From positions 1-34,656 of the forward strand of contig JAFXXX010000014.1 in the NCBI GenBank assembly GCA_017542065.1: DNA of 34,656 nucleotides, given 5' to 3'. Below are positions 1 through 11,600 of the stretch, one piece after another (within the stretch, counting starts at the first letter, position 1; each line of letters begins with the position of its first letter). Below the pieces are notes generated by a model that saw only the letters and a program-made list of their open reading frames with translations, was not told the origin of the DNA and ran no database searches. Origin of the DNA: Bacilli bacterium. GTDB lineage: Bacteria > Bacillota_I > Bacilli_A > RF39 > UBA660. The position numbers and the translations under genes were made by a program.

Positions 1-359
1 GTGTATTACTACGTGGTATCAACAGAGAAGATGTAGAAAGAGGACAAGTTTTAGCTAAACCTGGAACAGTTACTCCACATACAAACTTCGAATGCCAAGT
101 ATATGTTCTAAGTAAAGATGAAGGTGGTAGACATACTCCATTCTTCACAAAATATCGTCCACAATTCTATTTCAGAACTACAGACGTAACTGGTGAAGTT
201 ACTCTTCCAGAAGGAACTGAAATGGTAATGCCTGGTGATAACGTAACTATGACAGTTGAATTAATTGCTCCTATCGCTCTAGAAGAAGGAACTGAGTTCT
301 CAATTCGTGAAGGTGGTAGAACAGTTGGTGCTGGTAAAGTTACAAAGATTATTAAATAA
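1..359 (+). CDS. tuf: Elongation factor Tu, C-terminal part (5' end outside the window)
   Basis: EF-Tu is the GTPase that delivers aminoacyl-tRNA to the ribosome. Only the last ~118 codons are present, in the frame starting at base 3. The visible protein covers the end of domain 2 and domain 3, with the family signatures [38 protein letters not shown] and [10 protein letters not shown] before the TAA at 357-359. The G domain lies upstream of the window. A strong hairpin terminator follows at once, so this is the end of its transcription unit. The match to bacterial EF-Tu is unambiguous. Confidence 0.98.
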   Translation, partial: VLLRGINREDVERGQVLAKPGTVTPHTNFECQVYVLSKDEGGRHTPFFTKYRPQFYFRTTDVTGEVTLPEGTEMVMPGDNVTMTVELIAPIALEEGTEFSIREGGRTVGAGKVTKIIK

Positions 360-378
360 TTAATAATTAAGTAAATTA

Positions 379-405
379 AAAGTAGGTTTTAAACCTACTT
401 TTTTT
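379..405 (+). terminator. Rho-independent terminator of tuf
   Basis: An 11-bp perfect inverted repeat (AAAGTAGGTTT / AAACCTACTTT, 379-389 and 391-401) runs straight into a T tract ending at 405. It sits 19 bases after the tuf stop codon. Confidence 0.93.
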
Positions 406-411
406 GTGTAT

Positions 412-438
412 AAAAAAACCAGTGTATTATAACACTGG
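412..438 (-). terminator. Rho-independent terminator of the FemAB-type gene
   Basis: On the minus strand CCAGTG-(TTATAATA)-CACTGG is followed by seven T (plus-strand A run 412-418). The stem starts inside the last codons of the gene and the TAA stop lies in the loop. Tail to tail with the tuf terminator, it isolates the two convergent genes. Confidence 0.88.
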
Positions 439-1692
439 AGTATTTAACCATTCGATTATTGGATTTATTCTATTATATCTACTTGTTTTGCTCTTGTTTA
501 TTACTAAAGTAAATTCTCCTAGATATTCTTCTACGTGAGCACCAAATCCAAGTTTAAATCTAGTTAAATCATAGTATTTAGATCCTTTAGTAAAGTCTCC
601 TGAAATACCATTTAAATTAAATCTATTATATCCTTGAGAATGATACATATCCATTAAGATATATTTTAAATAGTGATTTGGACAATAGTCTTTATAATTA
701 CTATCTAATCCATCAATTAAGAAGAATATTTCACCGTTATATTTAACTACTGCACAAGCTGCTACTACAATACCAATAGGATTAGTTTTAAATAATTCTG
801 CTGATTTAATAACACTTTGTTTATAACTATTTAATAATGAATCTGAGTTCATTTTTCTCTTTATAATAGTACTCTTGTTATTACTATCTATGTTTTCTTG
901 TAATTCCATATTTAATTCATTATTTCTGATTTCTTCTTTTTCATATAGATTCTTACTTCTTTCTATGTATTTTGAAGTATTAATTCTAGCAAAGAATATA
1001 TCAAACATATCTGATTTACCAAATATTTCAAACATATCTAAGTAATAGTTTAATTTTCTTTTTTCATTTTTATAACTAATTAGTTCATAGAAGTCTCTAA
1101 TATTTTCAGGTTCACCTTTGATAACTTCTACACCTCTATTATCTGCTTTTCTAATTTTATTTCTAATCTCTTTTGAATATAGACTAAATATTTTATCTTC
1201 TGGCTTACAAGTTACTACTGCATTCCATCTTGGTTTTAGATTTTCAAAGTTTAAATTAAAACCACCATGCTGGTATCCACAGTTAAGTAATGTATTATAA
1301 ATACCTTCGTTATCTACTAAAGTATTTACTTCACCAGTATTCTCATGAGATTTATAAATAATTTGAGGATCTATCTTAATAAACATGAAGTTTCTTTTCT
1401 TTAGAAATTGAGTTATTTGCTCAGTAAAACTTCTAACTAGTTCTTCATTTTTATAATCAATTAAGTATCCTCTTGGACAATATCCCCATTTATATCCAAT
1501 CATAACTCTATTAACAAGTATTAGAGTAGCTGCGACTAAGTTATTCGCATCATCTATTAGACCTAGGTAATAGTCATTAAAGGCATGTCTATCCATTAAT
1601 GTGCCATACTCTGCAGTCTGATAAAAATTTTTATATGGATAGTTCTTGGCAAAATTGTCGAATTCTTCAGCAGTTAATTGCCTTATTTCCAT
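427..1692 (-). CDS. FemAB/MurM-type peptidoglycan cross-bridge aminoacyltransferase
   Basis: This 421-residue protein has the architecture of the FemA/FemB/FemX/MurM family, which adds amino acids from aminoacyl-tRNA to the lysine of lipid II or its cross-bridge at the cytoplasmic face of the membrane. It shows two GNAT-like halves: an N-terminal YPYKNFYQTAEYG...GYKWGYCPRGY block and a C-terminal block with IFFLIDGLDSNYKDYCPNHYLKY and FNLNGISGDF. Between them lies a charged helical arm, roughly residues 245-305, as in Fem proteins. The ATG at 1692 is chosen because GGTGAT stands 4 bases before it; the upstream in-frame GTG is part of that ribosome-binding site. It is the only minus-strand gene of the window. 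Family assignment is firm; which residue it adds, and to which precursor, cannot be read from sequence. Confidence 0.9.
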   Translation of the reverse strand: MEIRQLTAEEFDNFAKNYPYKNFYQTAEYGTLMDRHAFNDYYLGLIDDANNLVAATLILVNRVMIGYKWGYCPRGYLIDYKNEELVRSFTEQITQFLKKRNFMFIKIDPQIIYKSHENTGEVNTLVDNEGIYNTLLNCGYQHGGFNLNFENLKPRWNAVVTCKPEDKIFSLYSKEIRNKIRKADNRGVEVIKGEPENIRDFYELISYKNEKRKLNYYLDMFEIFGKSDMFDIFFARINTSKYIERSKNLYEKEEIRNNELNMELQENIDSNNKSTIIKRKMNSDSLLNSYKQSVIKSAELFKTNPIGIVVAACAVVKYNGEIFFLIDGLDSNYKDYCPNHYLKYILMDMYHSQGYNRFNLNGISGDFTKGSKYYDLTRFKLGFGAHVEEYLGEFTLVINKSKTSRYNRINPIIEWLNTPVL

Positions 1693-1709
1693 GATAATCA
1701 CCTATTGTA

Positions 1710-1718
1710 ATTATATCA
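1710..1718 (-). promoter_or_regulatory. Extended -10 promoter of the FemAB-type gene
   Basis: The minus strand reads TGATATAAT. Seven bases separate the end of TATAAT from the GGTGAT ribosome-binding site, so the expected start of transcription lies right at the ribosome-binding site. No convincing -35 was seen. Confidence 0.7.
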
Positions 1719-1786
1719 TATAACTAAAATATCTTTAAAAAAAGTTATATTTTTTTGTAAAAAAATGACAAAATGTATTGCCGATA

Positions 1787-1795
1787 TGATATAAT
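1787..1795 (+). promoter_or_regulatory. Extended -10 promoter of the tandem paralogue operon
   Basis: TGATATAAT lies about 43 bases before the ATG at 1838. The possible -35 (ATGACA at 1765-1770) is at a long 19-base spacing. The ribosome-binding site is the GGTGAT six bases before the start. The 1693-1837 gap therefore carries divergent promoters. Confidence 0.65.
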
Positions 1796-1837
1796 TTAGA
1801 TAATAGAGTAGAAGGGTGTAAGTATGGTGATGTACTC

Positions 1838-3748
1838 ATGAAAAAATATTGCGGAAAAGTAAAAGAATTTATAAAAAAGAACCAATTATTATGTATAGCA
1901 ATTTTAGCTGTTATTGTATTAGCTATTTTTGTATATGTAATATTTTTTAAGTTAAATATAACTACAATTAAATTTACTAAGAAAGTTAGTGGTTCTAAAA
2001 ACTATAGTGTTGAATGTTTAGATACTAATTGTGATTATATTGTAGCATCTAAAGGTGATCAATATGGTAAGTATACTACTAATGTATATAGTGCTAAGGG
2101 TAAGAAAATAGCTAAATTAAATAATACTTACGATTCAAAAGCGTCATATACAGAATCTGTAGTAGAAGCTTCTAAAAACTATATCATTACATCTAAAGTT
2201 GATTATTCAACTAAAAAAGAAATTGGATATGTTTTAAAGAATACTAATGGTAAAGCTAAATATAATTCTAAAACTGAATTAAAAGCTATTACTGATTATT
2301 TAATTAGTGAAAAAACAAATGACGGATATAAAATCATAAACTATAAAGGTAAAACTCTATATAAAGATGTTAAATCTTTAGAAACATTTGGTAATAAAGA
2401 AGTGGTTTCTATTATAACTAAGAGTGAAAACTTAATAGTAGATGCTAAAGGTAAATCTATTCTAAGTGGTTATAGAATTGTTTCTGAAGTATTTGATAAA
2501 AAAGGTAAAGTATTATACTTTGTATTACAAGATGCTTATAAGAATTCATATTATTACTATGATTATAAGAATGATAAATTAGATGAAGATTCATTTAATG
2601 GATATATAAGTGGTAATAATGCTGGTGAATTAATTATTACTGAAAGTAAAAACGGAACATATAAAAAATATCTTTTAAATAAAGATGGTAAGAGAACTGA
2701 ATTATATGGTGAAGATTCAAATGAAATAATTGAAACTATCAAAAAGAAAGTAGATAGTGAAAAATACTATATTTATACTGGAAGTATTGGCAATGAAAAA
2801 ACTAAATATGTTTTAGCAAATGATAGAAAGAATAATACTGCAGGTATTTATAATGTATCATCAAAGAAATATACTAAATTAGTTGATTATTCAAAAGAAA
2901 ATGGAACAATTAATTTAAGAGTATTAAATTCTGAAGAAGATGATCTATATATCATGATTAATTGTAGCGAATCAAATTGTAAGAAGAATACTACAATTGT
3001 TTATGATATGAAGAACAACAACAAAGAATTATTTAGAACAGAATCAGGTAATATGCCTGAAGAATATACTTCATATAAAGATGGTTATAGTGTAGTTAAA
3101 TATGATATTAATTCTTCTGAAGAATATAAGCAAAAATATGTTGTTTATGATAAAAATAACAAAGAATTATATAAGTCAGATAATCAAGTTATTATAGTTA
3201 ATAAAAAGCTAATATTTGGTGAAGAATCATCTAATAAACTAGTATTATTTGATGTTAAGAATAATAAAGCAATTAATAGTGAAGAAAGTTTGGCTACTAA
3301 AATAATTGCAGGAGATTCAACTGCATATAAATATAGTGATAACAAAAATACTTATATTGTAAGTAATAATGGTAAATTATTAGCTAAGATGTCTAATGAT
3401 AATGCTTCATTTACTTATAGTGAAGATACTATTATTTATGTTGAAAATAGTAAGATTAATATTGTTAATATTAAAGACAATAAAGTTAAATCTTATAGAC
3501 TTAAGAAAAACGAAAAAATAAATGATAATAGTGGTCAAAGTATTTATCCATATAAGAATACTATTTATGTTAATAATACTGTGAATAACTATGTTAAAGT
3601 TATTAATGCTAATGGACATGTAGTTAAGAAAATTAATGGAGCAAGCATTAATAGAGTTACTAAGAATCAAAAAACAAATAGAGTTATTTTAATAACTAAG
3701 AAGATTAAAGATAATAATAATTTATATGGATTATATATTTTAAAATAG
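1838..3748 (+). CDS. Membrane-anchored extracellular protein of unknown function, paralogue 1
   Basis: The protein has 636 residues. A basic N-terminus and one hydrophobic segment (about residues 17-37) anchor it, and the remaining ~600 residues, rich in Lys, Asn, Ser and Tyr, are predicted to be outside. They look like repeated beta-strand units ending in turns such as NTNGK, NYKGKT, DAKGKS, NKDGKR and NANGH, reminiscent of WG-repeat or beta-propeller blades, though I do not see a clear WG motif. Two CX4C pairs are present: C60/C65 and C376/C381. It is followed after 20 bases by a colinear paralogue and then by the giant surface-protein gene, which suggests a role at the cell surface. No enzyme motif was recognised. 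GGTGAT decides the start. Confidence 0.85.
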   Translation: MKKYCGKVKEFIKKNQLLCIAILAVIVLAIFVYVIFFKLNITTIKFTKKVSGSKNYSVECLDTNCDYIVASKGDQYGKYTTNVYSAKGKKIAKLNNTYDSKASYTESVVEASKNYIITSKVDYSTKKEIGYVLKNTNGKAKYNSKTELKAITDYLISEKTNDGYKIINYKGKTLYKDVKSLETFGNKEVVSIITKSENLIVDAKGKSILSGYRIVSEVFDKKGKVLYFVLQDAYKNSYYYYDYKNDKLDEDSFNGYISGNNAGELIITESKNGTYKKYLLNKDGKRTELYGEDSNEIIETIKKKVDSEKYYIYTGSIGNEKTKYVLANDRKNNTAGIYNVSSKKYTKLVDYSKENGTINLRVLNSEEDDLYIMINCSESNCKKNTTIVYDMKNNNKELFRTESGNMPEEYTSYKDGYSVVKYDINSSEEYKQKYVVYDKNNKELYKSDNQVIIVNKKLIFGEESSNKLVLFDVKNNKAINSEESLATKIIAGDSTAYKYSDNKNTYIVSNNGKLLAKMSNDNASFTYSEDTIIYVENSKINIVNIKDNKVKSYRLKKNEKINDNSGQSIYPYKNTIYVNNTVNNYVKVINANGHVVKKINGASINRVTKNQKTNRVILITKKIKDNNNLYGLYILK

Positions 3749-3768
3749 ACTATTAAGTAGGTGAAAAT

Positions 3769-5583
3769 ATGAAAAAGATATTTAAAAATAGGGTTGTACT
3801 TATTGCTATTTGTTTAGTAATTATAATAGTTTTAGCACTATTAATTATATTTAATAGAACTAATGAAGACATGGTTACTAGAGCAACAAAAGTATTTGGT
3901 AAAAAGTATTATAGAATTAATTGTATTAATACTGATTGCAAATATATGGTTACTTATAAAGGTAGAAATAAAGGCAAAACTGAGATAAAAATTATTAATG
4001 GTAACGGAAAAACTATATCTAAATATGATATTGATTATTCTTCTGATGAATTAATAATGGAACCTGTTAATGCTGCTGAAAAATATGTAATTGTATCTTT
4101 AAAAGATAGTAAGAAATATACACATGGATATGCTGTTTTAAATAATAGTGGTAAAGAAGTATTAAGAGAAGAAGATTATACTTTATATCCAATAACAGAT
4201 AAATATATCTATGGTAAAAAAGATGATCTATATACAATTTATGATTATAAAGGTAATACACTTTATAAAGATGTTAAATATGTTACTTTCTATAATGAAG
4301 GTAAAATAATTACATTTGTGTCTGATAAAGTAAATACTATTGATGAAAATAGTAAAAGAATATTAGATGATTATGAAATAGTAGAAGAAGTAAAAGATGA
4401 TGAAAAAACATTATATTTAATTGTACAAGATGGTAATGGTGTATTCTATTACTTTGATGTTAATAAGTATAAATTAGTTGGAGATTCATTTAATTCTTAC
4501 GTTATTCTTTCTGATAACAAATTAATTGTTACTAGAAAAGCTAATAGTTCTATTAAGAGAGTATTATTAGATACTAATGGTAAAGAAGAAAGTGAAATCT
4601 CACCAAAGAAAGGTATAGCTGATAAAGTAAAAGAAGGTTATACTGTATTTGAAGATAGTATCGTTAGTGCTAAACAAAAAGGTGTATTAGCTACATATGA
4701 AAATAGATTTGGATCATATGATCTAAAGACTGGTGAATTCAACGGATTCTTTAATTTTAAAGGTTCTGAAAAGAGAGTAGAAGCTTATAATATCTATGAA
4801 GATTTAGAAACTGCTAGACTTGAAATTGGATGTTCTAATACTTATTGTGAAAATAGAACAATAGTAGTTTATGATCCATTTAATAACTCTGCAGTATTTA
4901 GTTATGCTGGTGATAAAGAAATAACTAAATATAGAGAATATAAGAATAGTTATAAAGTAGTTATGTTTAGAGATAATACATATGCTTTATTTGATGATAA
5001 GAGTGAATTAGTTCTTGAATCAGCAAATAACATAGTTGTTATTGATGATGAAGAATTAATTAGTGATACTACAGGAAAATCAAATGTATTATTATATTCA
5101 GCAAAAGAAAAGAAACTTCTAAATGATGAAAACTCATTAGCATTATTAGATAATACATCTAACTATGATTTATATAGATATTTTGATGAAAAATATATGT
5201 ATTTATTTAATAAAGAAGGTAAATTATATAAGAGAATTCCTATAGAAGAATCAAGTCTTTCTACTGGGGACAAATATATTCTTCATAGTAAGAAAAACAA
5301 AGTTAATGTTTATAATTTAATAGATAATTCTGATATTACTATTAAACTTGGTAATAATGAAGATACTAATAACTATGAAGGTGTTCCTATTGTTCCAAAT
5401 AAAGGAATGATTGTAGTTAGTAACTATAAAGATAACATTATAAAGATCTATAATTATAAGAAAAAACTTATTAAAAAGATAAAAAAATCTGAAGTTATTA
5501 GTGCAGATTATAATGAAGAAAATAATACAATTTTCTTAGTTACTAAGAAGAGCAAAAAATATAACTTATACATAATAAAATAA
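3769..5583 (+). CDS. Membrane-anchored extracellular protein of unknown function, paralogue 2
   Basis: This 604-residue protein is a colinear paralogue of its upstream neighbour. Matching stretches include YKGNTLYKDVKY (YKGKTLYKDVKS in the first copy), LYLIVQDGNGVFYYFD, GDSFN, and the C-terminal ILITKK/FLVTKK...LY-I-K ending. It has one N-terminal membrane segment (about residues 8-28) and an extracellular region of repeated beta-strand units. The two CX4C pairs are conserved in position (C52/C57 and C355/C360) although overall identity looks low, so they probably form disulfides or a metal site. The ribosome-binding site GTAGGTGA lies in the 20-base gap, so both copies are read from one operon. 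The stop codon opens the terminator stem. Function unknown. Confidence 0.85.
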   Translation: MKKIFKNRVVLIAICLVIIIVLALLIIFNRTNEDMVTRATKVFGKKYYRINCINTDCKYMVTYKGRNKGKTEIKIINGNGKTISKYDIDYSSDELIMEPVNAAEKYVIVSLKDSKKYTHGYAVLNNSGKEVLREEDYTLYPITDKYIYGKKDDLYTIYDYKGNTLYKDVKYVTFYNEGKIITFVSDKVNTIDENSKRILDDYEIVEEVKDDEKTLYLIVQDGNGVFYYFDVNKYKLVGDSFNSYVILSDNKLIVTRKANSSIKRVLLDTNGKEESEISPKKGIADKVKEGYTVFEDSIVSAKQKGVLATYENRFGSYDLKTGEFNGFFNFKGSEKRVEAYNIYEDLETARLEIGCSNTYCENRTIVVYDPFNNSAVFSYAGDKEITKYREYKNSYKVVMFRDNTYALFDDKSELVLESANNIVVIDDEELISDTTGKSNVLLYSAKEKKLLNDENSLALLDNTSNYDLYRYFDEKYMYLFNKEGKLYKRIPIEESSLSTGDKYILHSKKNKVNVYNLIDNSDITIKLGNNEDTNNYEGVPIVPNKGMIVVSNYKDNIIKIYNYKKKLIKKIKKSEVISADYNEENNTIFLVTKKSKKYNLYIIK

Positions 5584-5607
5584 TGGTTGAAAAACCATTA
5601 TTTTTTT
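5581..5607 (+). terminator. Terminator of the tandem paralogue operon
   Basis: TAATGGTT-GAAA-AACCATTA is a perfect 8-bp stem with a GAAA tetraloop and a following T7. The stem begins with the TAA stop codon. Confidence 0.9.
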
Positions 5608-5650
5608 ATTATTTTTTGGGTGAAAAATGTAGAATTTTGTAAAGTTTTTG

Positions 5651-5659
5651 TGATATAAT
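5651..5659 (+). promoter_or_regulatory. Extended -10 promoter of the giant surface-protein gene
   Basis: TGATATAAT is followed 29 bases later by ATG, with AGGAG as the ribosome-binding site at 5678-5682. No good -35 was seen. The gene appears to be transcribed alone, as terminators flank it on both sides. Confidence 0.72.
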
Positions 5660-5688
5660 GGATATGTATAATAAAATAGGAGACTAGT

Positions 5689-8600
5689 ATGAAAAATAAG
5701 AGATTAAGTAAATTAAAATCTAAAAAATATTTAGCAGGAGTATTACTTGTTTTAGTAGTAGGTGTTTTGGCATGTCTACTAAAATTTGGTAACCTAGATA
5801 AGCTTAAAGGAACTATTAAAGTAACTGATGCATATTTATCTAATGTTACTACAAAACTAAGTGCAAACATATCAGATATATCTGGAGATGCACCAGTTGT
5901 AAGTAATGGTTATGATGAAGTTAAGTATGAATTAAAATATAGACTATCTGCATCTAATCAAGATAGAGATGTAATTATTACTGGTACTTTAGATTCTGAT
6001 AATGGTTATGCATCGTTTAAGAGACTATATGGAGATAATGTTACAAGTACTTTATCTGATAATGATAGAAAGATTGAAATAACTATTCGTAATTTACCAG
6101 CTGACACTGAAATTACTACAGTTATTCCTATCGTTGTTAATGGAGCTCCTGATGGATATAGAGTTAATCCTACATTCAAGATTAAAGAATCTACAGCAGA
6201 AGAGTTCACAGATGTTTATACTAATCCTATTCAAGTAAGTACTAATGACTTAAGAGGTACTGTTACAGATGTTGAAGGTAATAGAGTACCAAATATATTA
6301 GTTACTGTTTATAAAAATAAAAAATTAATAAGAGAAACTTATACTAATGATAATGGTGAATATATTATTAGTGATTTAAATCAAGATAATTATACTATTG
6401 ATATCAATGAAGAAATATATGACGTTGTTAATGTTTCAAATGTTAGTGTTAGTGGTGATACTTCGTTAGATATTACAGTTTCAAGAGTATATCCATTTAA
6501 TATTGAAGTTCATAAGTATATTACTAAAGTTGATGTTAATAACTTAGGTATTAATACAGTTAAAACTTATGATAATGCAAGTATAGTTAATTTCCCTGTT
6601 AAGAAATTAAATAATCTTAATGGTAAAGTATACTACAAGATAGTAGTAGAAAATACTGGCGAAAAAGAAGGAATTGTTTCTATAGTAAAAGATGAACTTC
6701 CTGATTTCATGGCATTCATTGAAGATGAAAATAGCGGTTTTGAATTAGTTGATGGTGTAATCTATGATAGAAACTTAGAAGGTATTGAATTAATGCCTGG
6801 CGAGATAGTTGAAGACTCACTTGTATTAACTATTAAAAATACTAGTCAAGCTAGAGAATATCTAAATAGAGTAACTGCTACAGGTGAAATATATGAACAT
6901 GTAGTATATCTATTAGATGGTAACACTTACAGAGAAGAAGATATTCTTGAAGGTGAAAAACTAGATAGAATAGCTGATCCAGTTGCTAACTTTGGTGGTT
7001 GGTATACTGATCCTGAATATACAAATAAATATAATTACAATAATAGAGTTACTAAGAATTTAATTCTTTATGGTAAAACTACTAGAAAATATAGAGTTGA
7101 ATTCTTTGATAAAGATCCAGAAACTGGTGATGAAGATCCTTATAAAGAAGATGAAGTTCCTGCTGGTGATCCAGTAGATGAACCAGATGATCATCCTGAA
7201 CATCCTGGATATGATTTTGAATATTGGTGTATGGTAGATGGTACTAAATATATCTTTAGTACACCAGTAACTGAAGATTTAAAATTAGTTACATGCTATA
7301 AAATAAAGAAATATGATGTTAATTTCTATAACTATCAAGATACTAAAGAAAAGACAATTAAAGTAGAATATAAGAAATTAATTGATCAAAATGAAGCTCC
7401 AACATTTGATGAAACAGGATATACATTTATTTGTTGGACTGAAGATAAAGATAATTGTTTTGACTTTACTACTCCAGTAACAAGGGAAGTAAATCTATAT
7501 CCAAAACATGAAAAACTAAAAAATGCTGTTGTATTCAATGATGAAAATAGAATAACTACAGTTGATAATATTCCTTATGGTGATACTGTTGATCCAATTG
7601 CTGATCAAGGAAAAGAAGGACATACATTTAGATGTTGGTCTGAAGATAGAACTAATTGTTTTAATTTCAATACACCAATAATTGAAACTAAAACATTATA
7701 TGCTATTTATGATATTAATACATATTTAGTTCATTTTATTGATAGAAATCCTGAAACATTAGTAGAAACTCAATATATTCCTGATCAAACAGTTGAATGG
7801 GGAGGATTTGCTACTAGACCTGTTAATAATCCAGAGCATACTGGTTATACATTTGTAGAATGGACAAAAGATAATACAACATATAGTTTTGATACACCTG
7901 TTAAATCTGAAATAACATTAGTATCAAGTTATAGAATTAATTCTTATCCAGTTCATTTCCATGCTGATAGTGAAGTAACTACAGTTAATGTTGAATATAA
8001 ACATACTGTAACTCCTATCACTGATCCAGAAAAAGAACATCATATATTTACTAAATGGTTAGATGAAAATGATGAACCATTTATCTTTACTACTCCAATT
8101 GTTGAAGAAACTGATTTATATGCTGAATTTGAGGAAATATTACCTCCAGTAATTAGTCATACTCCAACTATGTGGACTAATGAAGATGTAACTGCTACAT
8201 TAACTAAGAATGCTAATGTATTAGATGATACTGGTTATACATATTCATATAAATTAGCTAATGGAACATATAATACTTATAGCGCTCCATTTGCAGTATC
8301 AGAAAACACTACTATAACTGCAAAAGGAACTAAGAGTGGCGTTGATTCAGTAGTAACTAACCATGAAATAGTTAATATTGATAAATTAAATCCAAGTATT
8401 ACATTATTTAGTTTAAATACTGTTAATAGAAATTCAGCAGTATTAAATGTTAATACTATAGATAATGAATCTGGTATTAACTATTATGAAGTTTATAAAG
8501 ATAATGTTAAGATTGGTGAAAAACATTTTGAATGTTATAACGAAACTACATTTGATGAATATGAAGCTTGTAGAGCTAATTATGCTGAACAAAAAGTAAC

Positions 8601-11600
8601 TACTTATACTGTTACAGGTTTAACTCAAACAACTACATATACATTCAAAATTAAAGCTTACGATAAAGCTGGTAACTATGTATTTAGTGATGATCTAGAA
8701 GTTACTACAACTACTCCTAGAATAGTTGCTAGATTAATTGGTTATAATAACAGTTTATTTACTGATACAGTAGATGAAAATACTGGAGATGTTATAACTC
8801 CAAAAGAAGATAAATATATCAACTTTGAATCATTAGAAGAAGCTTTTGATTACGAAGATTTATATGATTGTAAGAATGTTCAATGTACTATCCAAATGGT
8901 TACTAGTACAAATGAAAGTGTTCAAGTATTAGAGGGACAAAATCTTACATTAGATTTAAATGGTAAGATTGTTTCTGGAATTATACCTGAATATACTATT
9001 AAGAATAATGGTGATTTCACTTTAATTGAAAGTACAGTTGAAGGAGAAGATCCTGGTAAATTAATTAATAATCAAGGAATAGCTATATTAAATAAAGCTG
9101 AATCTCATTTAACTTTGGGAGAAGGTTATTCAGATGTTAAAGTTAATAATTCATTCGTATCAACTACTAGACCATATGTTTATGGTGAAATAAATGGTGT
9201 TAAGAATGAAACAAATGGATACTTTACTTTATTTGATGGAAAAATAGTTGCTCCTCAAAGTCAAACTCCAGGTTATGGTGCTGTTAATGGTAAAGTTACT
9301 GGTACAGAATATTCATATGAAGCTGTATCTAATGGTGAAATTATTAGTGGTAATAACTATCAAGCAGTAACATTAAATATTTTAACTTCACCTGAAGCTA
9401 GAATTAATAACTCTGTTTATTATTCAAGATTAGCTAGTGCTATGGATGATGCTAATAGAGGAACTACTACTATTTATACAGGTAGTACTCCAACAAACTT
9501 AATGCAAAGTGTTGAATCTAAAGGTGCATTTACATTTGAATATGATGATGTTACAGGTACATTAGTATCACATTCTGGAACTAAAGAGTCAGAAAAAACT
9601 AATTCTTATATAGTAATAGATTTAACTAACGAAACAAAGAATAAAGTCTTAAGCATAGATTATACACCTAGCTATACAGAAGAATACTATAATGATGGTG
9701 GTAACATTTCTACTACAAGTTACTTAACAGGAGTTTGGAGCGGATATGAAATCTTCTCAGTAAACGAATGCCTAGATTATTCTAAGAAGATTCTTGGCAA
9801 TAGTGTTTCTCCATATCGCCATGATTTAGAAAATTATTCGTTTGAACTTGAAAAAGGTAAAATGTATTATTTAGATATGACATATTATAAATATACAAAC
9901 AATTCATATTATCAATATTTAGATGAATTAACAATTAATAATATCACTTTATCTGATTTAGATAAGAATACTAATAATTTTAATGTTCAATCAAATGTTT
10001 CGGTATCTAACTATGGATTCTATTATGATGAATCAGATGGATCTATTAGATCAAGCAATCAATATGTTGCTGAAACAAGTTCAGCTTATGGAATTATTGA
10101 AATAGACTTAACTGAATATGAAGGTAGATATTATGATGTTGAATTGACATATGTTATGCAAAGTTATTATGAGCGTTATAATTCTAATGAAACTGCTCTT
10201 TCATATGCAAAGATCTATATTGGTGAAGATAAACAACCTACTAGTGGTTCTTGGCTTGGTGATAGTTATGGTTCTGGTTATTCTATTCGTAGAAATAAAG
10301 AAGGTTTAGATGTTGATGGTACATCATTTGGTGGTTGGGAGACTTATGGTCCAATAACTAGAACTACATCATTAGATGGTGGTAAAAAATACTATTTAAA
10401 ACTTTCTTATGAAAAGATGGTAAAGAATCCAGATATGTATCCAACTAGAGAAGAATATGAAGCTGCTGGAAACTTAGACCAATTAATTATTACTTCTGTA
10501 GATATTCATAAAAGAGGCGATACATATATATTAAAAAATAGTACTGATACTGTTCCTGTTGAAGGTTACACAGTAATGGAAGATGTATTAAGCAGTTCAA
10601 ATGGTGGATTTGTTCAAAATCAAGATGGTACTATTTCGACAAACTTTACTGCTCCTAACCAAAGAGTAGAAGCTAAGACTACAATTGATTTAACAAATGA
10701 TTCTAAAGGTGCTGCCTTAAGAGTAATTATGGATACTGAAGAAGGAGTTTCAGGTAACGGATATTCTTATGATCTTGATTATCTTTATACTCGAGGATAT
10801 GATGTATACGATTACTTCTACTATAATCAGTCATTCCATAATCATTTGGCTGTTAGACAAAAACGTACAGTAGATGGTGTAGAAAAATTATACGTAATTG
10901 AACCAGGTGATGGATCTTATTGTGACGACAATGGAAGCAATTGTAAACGTAGTTATTTATATAACTTACAAGGCGGATTTGAATATGAAGTTTCAGTAGG
11001 AGTTCAATCTCCTGATATGGTTTTAACTACATATCCTAAATTAACATTTACTGCCTTTGAATTAAATAAACCAAAGAATTATTTGGGTAATTATTTCAAT
11101 AGTCCTGGTGTATCAAATAACTTATTTGGTTTACCATCAACTGAATATAGAGATTCATTTATCAAAATAGATTTAACAGATAAAGAGTATGATCAAGAAT
11201 TATATATTTCAGGTGGTACAGGAAGTTATGTTCAAAACAGAATTTATTTAACAGATAACAATAGAGCATTAACTAAAGAAGAACTTGAAAAGAATAGAAT
11301 ACATATATTAACAACTAATGCAAATGGAAAATACATTCTTGAAAAAGGAAGAGTATATTATCTTCACTTTGCAGGATTTGGTTATGATATGAAATATGGT
11401 CTAGATGACTATGTAAGTTCATATATTAATAATTATACTTGGGGTATTTCTGCAGGAGTATTTTTAGCTCCTGCTCTAGAACATGTTTATTCATTAGGTT
11501 CTTATACAGTATTTACTGGAACATATGATGTTGCTGGTGAAAGAGAAGAAAGTACTTATATTCCTAAGAAAGTAACTAGTGAACCTGTATTTGTTAATAA

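Noticed and set aside
1803-1841. Possible 5-codon leader peptide (ATGGTGATGTACTCATGA) overlapping the start at 1838
   Set aside because: The GGTGAT within it is the standard ribosome-binding site used throughout the window at the normal spacing, so a translated leader is not needed.
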